The position numbers were made by a program, and so were the translations under genes. From NCBI GenBank assembly GCA_035275265.1, contig DATENC010000026.1, forward strand, positions 124,001 to 188,000: 64,000 bases of DNA, read 5' to 3'. The notes beneath the pieces were generated by a model. The model did not search any database. It saw only the letters and a program-made list of their open reading frames with translations, and had not been told where the DNA came from. The first letter of the stretch is position 1; every line of letters begins with the position of its first letter. Below, in pieces: positions 58,259 through 64,000 of the stretch. The DNA is from JACQAP01 sp035275265. GTDB taxonomy: Bacteria; Pseudomonadota; Gammaproteobacteria; Burkholderiales; JACQAP01.

Positions 58259-59296
58259 TCAGGCTACGGAGCCGCCGCAGGATGAACCCGCTCCGGCGGT
58301 GCAGCCGTAACAGTGATTGGCCGTGACAATCCGTCTGGTGTTCAATTTCGCCGATTCGAAATCGCGAATATGCCTTGGCGCTCCATTGCCCAGCGGCAAA
58401 TCCAGCATTTGGTTGAAGTCGCAGTCGTATAGCGTGCCATCCCAGCCCACGGACAGTGTGTAGCGGCACATCACGCCCGCCGCCGCGGCGGGATTGAACG
58501 CGTTTGCCAGCCGTTCCATGTATCCCTCGTAATTTCCGCTCTCGATGAGGAATTCGAGAAAGCGGCTGATCGGCATGTTGGTGATCGTGTACAGCTGATT
58601 GAAGGTGACGCCGTGGCGCCGCGACAACTCGCGACGGAATTGCGCCTCGACAGCATCCTGCTTTGCAGGCAGAAATGCGCCTACTGGGTTGTGCACCAGA
58701 TTCAACGCAAGCCCACTACCCTCCACGCCGTAACCCAGGCGGTTCAGCATCTGCATGGCAAGAATGGATTTCTCGAACACGCCCTCGCCGCGCTGGGCGT
58801 CCGTTTGCGAAGACTGGAAATAGGGCAAAGACGCCACGATCTCGACGCGATTGGCCGCCAGAAACTCGGCGAGGCCCACCTGCGGCTTGAGCAGGAGGAC
58901 GGAAAGGTTGCAGCGGTCCATGACGTGACGTTCCAACGCGCGCGCCTGTTCGACCAGCCACCGGAAGTTTGGATTGAGTTCGGGCGCGCCGCCGGTGATA
59001 TCGACCGTGGGAATGTCAGTCTGCGACAGTGCGCCAATGCATAACTCGGCCGTCTCGCGCGTCATCTGCTCGACGCGTTCGGGACCCGCATCTACGTGAC
59101 AATGCCGGCAGGTTTGATTGCAGAACTTGCCGACGTTTATCTGAAAAACCGTGATACCCGTGGCATGAAGCGGATATAGTCCTGCGGTTGCCAGCTTTTC
59201 CTTGAACGGCGGGCACGCGTCCATCGCCGCGAGCCGATTCAACTGTTCCCGGCTCGAAGCCAGCGGATCCTTCCGGGAAATGAGTGTGAGCCCCAT
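58259..59296 (-). CDS. arsS: Arsenosugar-type radical SAM protein ArsS
   Basis: A 345-residue radical SAM enzyme. The cluster motif is Cys59-x3-Cys63-x2-Cys66 (GKFCNQTCRHC), followed by DITGGAPELNPNFRWLV; the C-terminal region (YTLSVGWDGTLYDCDFNQMLDLPLGNG, NHCYGCTAGAGSSCGG) is the DUF3641 domain of the ArsS family. In cyanobacteria ArsS, with the arsenite methyltransferase ArsM, makes oxo-arsenosugars. No arsM is within the window. The AhpD-like gene upstream in the operon is its usual companion. Confidence 0.87.
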   Translation of the reverse strand: MGLTLISRKDPLASSREQLNRLAAMDACPPFKEKLATAGLYPLHATGITVFQINVGKFCNQTCRHCHVDAGPERVEQMTRETAELCIGALSQTDIPTVDITGGAPELNPNFRWLVEQARALERHVMDRCNLSVLLLKPQVGLAEFLAANRVEIVASLPYFQSSQTDAQRGEGVFEKSILAMQMLNRLGYGVEGSGLALNLVHNPVGAFLPAKQDAVEAQFRRELSRRHGVTFNQLYTITNMPISRFLEFLIESGNYEGYMERLANAFNPAAAAGVMCRYTLSVGWDGTLYDCDFNQMLDLPLGNGAPRHIRDFESAKLNTRRIVTANHCYGCTAGAGSSCGGSVA

Positions 59297-59306
59297 GTGT
59301 CCGGTC

Positions 59307-59639
59307 TCACATCGACAGTTTTTCGACCACGTTGCGCATCTGCACGCCATGTACCAGAGAAGAGCCGCCACGAATGGCGCATGCAACGTGGGCCGCCTCG
59401 GTCATTTCTTCCACGTTCGATCCCTTCTCGAGGCAGGTCTGCGAGTAGGCGTCAATGCAGTAAGGGCATTGCACCGCATGGGCCACGCCCAATGCGATCA
59501 ACGCCTTCTCCCGCTCCGACAACGCGCCCTCGGCGAAGACTGCACCGTAGTAGCCGATGAATTTATCCCACAAGTCCTTGTTGCCTTTGCCCATATCGGC
59601 GAACTTGGTCAAGTCGTGCGGGTGGTAGTACGTTTCCAT
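59307..59639 (-). CDS. AhpD-like protein associated with arsenosugar synthesis
   Basis: A 110-residue carboxymuconolactone-decarboxylase/AhpD-fold protein with the redox pair Cys58-x2-Cys61 (AVQCPYCIDAYS). The METYYHPHDLTKFADMGKGNKDLWDKFIGYY start is typical of the peroxidase-like protein found beside arsS. It sits 10 bases upstream of arsS in the same direction. Its reaction is not established. Confidence 0.82.
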   Translation of the reverse strand: METYYHPHDLTKFADMGKGNKDLWDKFIGYYGAVFAEGALSEREKALIALGVAHAVQCPYCIDAYSQTCLEKGSNVEEMTEAAHVACAIRGGSSLVHGVQMRNVVEKLSM

Positions 59640-59821
59640 GCAAATTCTCCTAATTGGGTTTGCACAACGACAATGATATGCAGCCGATCGCGGCGTGGAT
59701 GAGTTTCCGGGAAGGTTGAGGACGGGTCAAGCGAGGAGCGAAGAAACGCGTGGATTTGGAATGGTGACCAGTGCCAAGGAAAGGTGTAGCGACCGTGCGT
59801 GCGCCCCTTTGCGTCGACACC

Positions 59822-60316
59822 CTATCGCGCGCCAGCGGCCGGCTGGACAGCATCCCCGAGGTGGATCATGCCCCCATCGACTATCCGGGCGATGATACCG
59901 CCGTGACCGCGCATGGAATTATATCCCCCCGTCCCCAGCGCCTCTTCCATCCGCGAACACGGATCGCAGGTACCGGCGCCTTCCAGCATCGTATTGCCAA
60001 TGCGGAAACGACGGTCGCGCAGTGCAAGGAGATTGATCCCTGAAACCAGAATATTGCGCCGGACCCACTCGGGGCGAACTTCGGATTTTCCGAGCAACTT
60101 CGCCACCACTTCCAGGTGTTCCGCCTGGATCAGTGTTACCTGGCGCTTGCCGTCGTTCTTCGAGGCGTAGTGATCGCCTGCCAGACCGTAGCCTGCGACT
60201 GCCTCCACCCGATCGAGTGCGGCCAAGGGCGTCCGACGCTCGATCCGGATGCCGATCCATTCCACTTTCCCCGCTTGAGGAAAGATCGCCATCAGCTTCG
60301 CAAGTTCACCGTCCAC
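59822..60316 (-). CDS. MOSC-domain protein
   Basis: A 164-residue MOSC protein (GDHYASKNDGKRQVTLIQAEHLEVVAKLL, RNILVSGINLLALRDRRFRIG, GTCDPCSRMEEAL, MRGHGGIIARIVDGG). The domain occurs in molybdenum-cofactor sulfurases and YiiM-type enzymes; the conserved cysteine here is in CDPCSRM. The start could be GTG 60316, used here, or ATG 60292. The 180 bases between this gene's end and the AhpD-like gene hold nothing I recognise. Confidence 0.85.
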   Translation of the reverse strand: MDGELAKLMAIFPQAGKVEWIGIRIERRTPLAALDRVEAVAGYGLAGDHYASKNDGKRQVTLIQAEHLEVVAKLLGKSEVRPEWVRRNILVSGINLLALRDRRFRIGNTMLEGAGTCDPCSRMEEALGTGGYNSMRGHGGIIARIVDGGMIHLGDAVQPAAGAR

Positions 60317-60317
60317 C

Positions 60318-60500
60318 TCACCCCCCGCCCTCTCCCCAGAGCGGAGAGGGTGCCTGGTTAATTCCTTCGGTAACGCGTTCCTTTGTCGATACTGCCCACA
60401 GTCTTCGACAGATTGTGCGCAAGAAAAAAGGTGCTACGACTCTCCACTCCCTCTCCGCCCGCTTGCGGGGGGAGAGGGCTGGGGAGAGGTGGGTCTTCCG
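60318..60500. repeat. Two CCCTCTCC/GGAGAGGG palindromic repeats
   Basis: One copy (CCCTCTCC-CCAGAGC-GGAGAGGG) lies near 60328-60350 and another (CTCCCTCTCC...GGGGGAGAGGG) near 60446-60478. The second runs into the 3' end of fumC and supplies its last codons. Confidence 0.65.
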
Positions 60501-61876
60501 ACCATGTCTTCGGGCCGTACCCACTGATCGAACTGTTCCGCACTGACATAGCCGAGCTTGATCGCCGCTTCCTTGAGCGTGGTGCCTTCCTGATAGGCCT
60601 TCTTGGCGATCTGCGCGGCCTTGTCGTAGCCGATGTGCGGATTGAGTGCCGTGACGAGCATTAACGATTCACGTACCGACTTTTCGATGCGTTCGCGGTT
60701 CGGTTCGATACCGGCCGCACAATTGTCGTTGAAGCTCACCGCGCCGTCGGCAAGCAGCCGGACGCTCTGCAGGAAGTTGTGGATGATGACCGGCTTGAAC
60801 ACGTTCAACTCGAAGTTGCCCATAGAGCCACCCACGTTGATAGCCACATCGTTGCCGAACACCTGACAACAAGCCATGGTCAGCGCTTCCGACTGCGTGG
60901 GGTTCACCTTGCCAGGCATGATCGAACTGCCTGGTTCGTTCTCGGGGATACTGAGCTCGCCGATACCGCAACGCGGACCGGACGCAAGCCAGCGGATGTC
61001 GTTGGCTATCTTCATCAGCGATGCCGCCGCCGTTTTTAGAGCTCCGTGCGCGTGAACGAGCGCATCGTTGGCAGCCAGTGCTTCGAATTTGTTGCGCGCC
61101 GAGACAAACGGCAGCCCGCTCGCCTTCCCGAGTTCCTTCGCCACGCGCGCACCAAACTCCGGATGCGCATTGAGCCCTGTGCCCACGGCGGTGCCACCGA
61201 GCGCCAGTTCACACAAGTGCGTCAAGGATGCCTGGACATGGGCGATGCCGTGGTCGAGTTGAGAGACGTATCCAGAGAATTCCTGGCCGAGCGTCAACGG
61301 AGTGGCGTCCTGCAGGTGGGTACGTCCGATCTTGATGATGTCGTCGAATGCCTTGGATTTCTGCGCCAGCGTGTCGCGCAATGTCTTCAGAGACGGCACC
61401 AGCCGGCCATGCAATGCCCGTACCGCGGCAACATGCATCGCAGTTGGAAAAATGTCGTTCGAGGATTGCCCCCTGTTGACGTCGTCATTGGGATGCACCA
61501 GACGCTTTTCGCCGCGGCTACCCCCGAGAATTTCCGACGCACGGTTGGCGAGCACCTCATTCATGTTCATGTTGGTCTGGGTGCCGGAGCCGGTCTGCCA
61601 GACCACCAGAGGAAATTCGTCGTCATGCTTCCCGGCGATCGCTTCGTCCGCCGCCTGGATGATGGCATTGCCCTTGTTTGCATCCAGCAAGCCAAGTTCA
61701 ATGTTCACCGCAGCGCCAGCACGCTTGACCAGCGCCAGCGCGCGGATCAGTTCCACCGGCATGCGCTCGTCCGAAATGCGGAAGTTCTGCAGGCTGCGCT
61801 GGGTCTGCGCGCCCCACAAGCGGTCGGCTGGAACTTCGATCTCGCCGAAACTGTCTCGCTCGATTCGGTTGCTCAT
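60434..61876 (-). CDS. fumC: Fumarate hydratase class II
   Basis: A 480-residue fumarase/aspartase-family enzyme interconverting fumarate and malate. Signatures: QTGSGTQTNMNMNEV, IGRTHLQDATPLTLGQEFSGY and GSSIMPGKVNPTQSEA. The heat-stable, iron-free class II type. The natural C-terminus should be near VRPEDMVG; the following RPTSPQPSPPASGRRGSGES is encoded by the repeat at 60446-60478, a repeat-derived tail. Confidence 0.96.
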   Translation of the reverse strand: MSNRIERDSFGEIEVPADRLWGAQTQRSLQNFRISDERMPVELIRALALVKRAGAAVNIELGLLDANKGNAIIQAADEAIAGKHDDEFPLVVWQTGSGTQTNMNMNEVLANRASEILGGSRGEKRLVHPNDDVNRGQSSNDIFPTAMHVAAVRALHGRLVPSLKTLRDTLAQKSKAFDDIIKIGRTHLQDATPLTLGQEFSGYVSQLDHGIAHVQASLTHLCELALGGTAVGTGLNAHPEFGARVAKELGKASGLPFVSARNKFEALAANDALVHAHGALKTAAASLMKIANDIRWLASGPRCGIGELSIPENEPGSSIMPGKVNPTQSEALTMACCQVFGNDVAINVGGSMGNFELNVFKPVIIHNFLQSVRLLADGAVSFNDNCAAGIEPNRERIEKSVRESLMLVTALNPHIGYDKAAQIAKKAYQEGTTLKEAAIKLGYVSAEQFDQWVRPEDMVGRPTSPQPSPPASGRRGSGES

Positions 61877-61913
61877 CCTAGTCACCCCTAGTCCCGCGCC
61901 CCTCGCCCCTGTA

Positions 61914-62627
61914 TCACCACGGGATGGGTTTCTTGTCGCGGAAGAAACCACCGGTAGGACCGTCGCGCGGCAGCATCGCCAGCCAGACCGCGGTTTCCGC
62001 ACCCTGCTCCACACTGCGCGAGGCTTGCGGCCCGCCCATGTCCGTGCGAACCCACCCCGGACACATCGAGTTCACGAGGATATTGTCCCCCTCTACCGCA
62101 GTCGCGACCATGCGGGTAAGCGCGTTAACTGCTGTTTTCGATACGCGGTATGCTGGCGTGCCATCGCCCATGTCATGGAGCTGGCCAAGGCCGCTGGAAA
62201 GGTTCACTACCCGCCCATAGTGGTTTTTCTGCATCAGCGGCACCAACGCCTGGCAGATGCGCAGGGCGCCGTAAAAATTTGTTTCCAGTGTGGTACGGAA
62301 GGTTTCTTCCTTTTCCTTGAGCACGCTGCCAGAGCGGCTGCCGATCAAGACGCCGGCATTGTTCACCAATACGTCCACCCGGCCGTACTCGCTCTCGATG
62401 TGCCGGGCGATGGCAGCAATGCTGGACTGAACGGTGACGTCGAGCGGGTGGTGCAGGACATCGAGTCCCTCCTTCTCCAGTTTCTTCCGCGCCTGCTCGC
62501 CCTTCTTCGCGTCGCGGCTGGTCAGCAATACCCGCAACCCCTTGCGCGCCAGTTGACGGCAGATCTCATACCCTATTCCCTTGTTGGCGCCGGTCACTAC
62601 CGCGAGCTGTCTGTCCGTTGTTGCCAT
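61914..62627 (-). CDS. SDR-family oxidoreductase, carbonyl-reductase-like
   Basis: A 237-residue classical SDR: TGANKGIG nucleotide loop, NNAG, Ser in VVNLSSGLG and the YxxxK pair in AYRVSKTAVNA. The ANKGIGYEICRQLA start and SMCPGWVRTDMGG segment fit the carbonyl-reductase-1-like subgroup. Substrate unknown. It precedes fumC, separated by a short CCCTC-rich repeat (61881-61912). Confidence 0.88.
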   Translation of the reverse strand: MATTDRQLAVVTGANKGIGYEICRQLARKGLRVLLTSRDAKKGEQARKKLEKEGLDVLHHPLDVTVQSSIAAIARHIESEYGRVDVLVNNAGVLIGSRSGSVLKEKEETFRTTLETNFYGALRICQALVPLMQKNHYGRVVNLSSGLGQLHDMGDGTPAYRVSKTAVNALTRMVATAVEGDNILVNSMCPGWVRTDMGGPQASRSVEQGAETAVWLAMLPRDGPTGGFFRDKKPIPW

Positions 62628-62660
62628 TCTTGCTCCCGAGAACCAAAAAGAAAGGTAATT

Positions 62661-63809
62661 TCAGGCGCCGAGGCCGGCAAGCGGATGCTCGTGCGTCTGC
62701 CAAGGACTCCTGAAGAATCCCTCGAGCCATTCCGGCGTAACGTCCGCCAGCGTCGCCAGCCGCCAGCGAGGGCGTCTGTCCTTGTCGATCAGCAACGCGC
62801 GGATGCCCTCGGCGAGATCCGGACGCGTGGCGCAGGTCAGCGACGCCACCAACTCGACACGAAACACTTCAGCCAGCGAAGAATGCAGCATGCGCCGCTG
62901 CAGGGCATGCGACAACGCAGCCGAGCCGGGCGATCCCGCTGCAAGAGTCGCAGCGGCCTTTGCCAGCCATGCATCCTGCGTTTTCAACCCGGTGATTGCC
63001 GCCACGATTTCCGGCAATGTTGCATATCCGCACAATTCGCTGATCACATCGATGTGTTCGCGCAACGGACCAGGCACTGGACGCGCCATCGCGACGCTGC
63101 GCAAGACGTCGGTGAGCAGACGATAACCGTTCGCAGCGTTGGCGGTCCACGGTTGCCGCATCAGGCTTTCCATGACCCGGGCTTTGTCTGCGTGCGCGAT
63201 CTGGTAGTCCGCAAACCCCGCGAACACCGTATCGGCGCCGTTCAACTGGGCACCGGTGAGCGCGAGGAAAAGACCACTGCGCACCGGTGCGCGATTGAGA
63301 AGCCAGGTACCGCCGACATCGGGGTACAAGCCGATGGTGATCTCCGGCATGGCCACGCGCGAGGACTCGGTCACCACGCGATGGCTGGCACCGGACATCA
63401 GCCCAAGGCCGCCTCCCATCACGATCCCGTGTCCCCAGCACAGCACCGGCTTCGGATAGGTGTGAATCAAGTAGTCGAGCCGGTACTCCCGGGAGAAGAA
63501 GTCGAGTGCATACGCGTTCCCGCGAATATCGTCGCGCCGAGCCGAGCCGTGATGCTGAAGCATGGTCCTGTAAAGGTTGTGAAGGTCGGCTCCAGCGCAG
63601 AACGCTTTTTCGCCGGTCCCTTCCAGAACCACGAATGCGATATCAGCATCGGTCGCCCATACCGACATGCGCTCGAACAGCAGGTCGATCATTTCCAGAG
63701 ACAGGGAATTCAGCGTTTTTTCGACGTTGAGGCGGGCGACGCCCGCGCGTGCGCCGTTGTTCGCCCGCCTTTCCTCGAATAGCACAGGCTGCGAGTTGGT
63801 TTCGGTCAT
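62661..63809 (-). CDS. Enoyl-CoA hydratase/isomerase-family protein, 3-hydroxyisobutyryl-CoA hydrolase-like
   Basis: A 382-residue crotonase-fold protein. KAFCAGADLHNLYR is the oxyanion loop and ITIGLYPDVGGTWLLNR carries the Asp and Glu-type residues of the hydrolase subgroup; the long C-terminal half (about residues 230-380) with LAEGIRALLIDKDRRPRW is typical of 3-hydroxyisobutyryl-CoA hydrolase in valine breakdown. It could act on another beta-hydroxyacyl-CoA. It lies 33 bases upstream of the SDR gene in the same direction. Confidence 0.87.
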   Translation of the reverse strand: MTETNSQPVLFEERRANNGARAGVARLNVEKTLNSLSLEMIDLLFERMSVWATDADIAFVVLEGTGEKAFCAGADLHNLYRTMLQHHGSARRDDIRGNAYALDFFSREYRLDYLIHTYPKPVLCWGHGIVMGGGLGLMSGASHRVVTESSRVAMPEITIGLYPDVGGTWLLNRAPVRSGLFLALTGAQLNGADTVFAGFADYQIAHADKARVMESLMRQPWTANAANGYRLLTDVLRSVAMARPVPGPLREHIDVISELCGYATLPEIVAAITGLKTQDAWLAKAAATLAAGSPGSAALSHALQRRMLHSSLAEVFRVELVASLTCATRPDLAEGIRALLIDKDRRPRWRLATLADVTPEWLEGFFRSPWQTHEHPLAGLGA

Positions 63810-63844
63810 CGTGATGAGGTTTTTCTTTTCAAATCGGTCACTAC

Positions 63845-64000
63845 CTACGGCCGTAGTGATGCAGCATCGACTGAGGCCAGCGCCGCCATGTTCACCAGCC
63901 GCCGCACGGTAGCGGTAGGCGTAAGGATGTGCACCGGTTTAGCCGCGCCCAGCAACATCGGTCCGACCGTTATGCCCTCGCCGGCGGTAATCTTGAGCAG
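63845..64000 (-). CDS. maeB: Malic enzyme with phosphotransacetylase-like domain, C-terminal end
   Basis: The last 51 residues of a gene that starts beyond the right edge. The sequence ITAGEGITVGPMLLGAAKPVHILTPTATVRRLVNMAALASVDA is the conserved end of the phosphotransacetylase-like domain of NADP malic enzyme MaeB. A phosphate acetyltransferase is the alternative, but the VRRxVNMxALAxVDA ending favours MaeB. It is upstream of the hydratase-family gene in the same direction. Confidence 0.75.
   Translation of the reverse strand: MLKITAGEGITVGPMLLGAAKPVHILTPTATVRRLVNMAALASVDAASLRP

Noticed and set aside
61302..63782. An 826-codon open frame on the plus strand across fumC, the SDR and the hydratase-family gene
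   Set aside because: It is the GC-rich antisense shadow of three well-supported minus-strand genes and has no recognisable domain.

Overview
The window is ordinary high-GC proteobacterial chromosome, most likely from a betaproteobacterium. The evidence is gene content and order: rho-rpmE, hslO/hslR, tandem thiolases of the PhaA/BktB type plus a phasin, orn / M48 protease / phhB / rsgA / CobD-like, and a gene carrying DUF3301. I saw no rRNA, tRNA, CRISPR array, integrase or transposase. Both window edges cut genes: rho on the left and a malic enzyme (MaeB-type) on the right.

Layout. 0-4.3 kb: rho end, rpmE, an ArnT/PMT-type glycosyltransferase, and the redox/heat chaperones Hsp33 and Hsp15. 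4.3-11.3 kb: two thiolases, an EI24-type membrane protein, a phasin with a readable promoter and a candidate PhaR operator, pgi and a small DUF6494 gene, bracketed by two inverted copies of a four-helix-bundle gene (one intact, one frameshifted). 11.3-15.6 kb: housekeeping (orn, M48 protease, phhB, rsgA, CobD-like). 15.6-22.1 kb: lipase-like hydrolase, hybrid histidine kinase, amino-acid permease, GFA protein and amidase, bracketed by two inverted copies of a 60-75 bp repeat.

22.2-42.6 kb is a nitrogen-acquisition island. A long minus-strand operon runs urtA-urtB-urtC-urtD-urtE-amiE-ureE-ureF-ureAB(fused)-ureC-ureG-ureD-cbbQ-cbbO/norD-NAD(P)-binding protein. Upstream of urtA lie, in order, a candidate NtrC site, a sigma-54 type promoter, a hexaloop (ANTAR-type) hairpin and a perfect intrinsic terminator. 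The divergent genes are amiC and amiR, an amide sensor and an ANTAR antiterminator. The simplest reading is that nitrogen limitation (NtrC/sigma-54) starts transcription, and an amide or urea signal (AmiC-AmiR) lets it pass the terminator into uptake, amidase and urease genes. The operon ends with a MoxR-type AAA+ ATPase and its VWA partner, normally associated with RuBisCO or nitric oxide reductase, although neither enzyme is present here. A second, canonical urease (ureA, ureB, ureC without accessory genes) converges on amiCR.

46-56 kb is a second nitrogen cluster: an NCS2-like permease, then carbamate kinase, DUF1116, FdrA and DUF2877 proteins (the set known in E. coli as oxamate carbamoyltransferase plus kinase) co-directional with a biuret-hydrolase-like enzyme, and divergent from allophanate hydrolase and a GntR regulator. 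It suggests use of biuret or a related ureide, perhaps with ATP recovery through carbamoyl phosphate.

56-64 kb holds DUF3301, YbaK deacylase, CoA-type NUDIX hydrolase, a small secreted protein, an arsenosugar-type radical SAM enzyme with its AhpD-like partner, a MOSC protein, fumC, an SDR, a 3-hydroxyisobutyryl-CoA hydrolase-like protein and the malic enzyme end. Short purine/pyrimidine-rich repeats occupy many intergenic gaps, and three genes end inside them.
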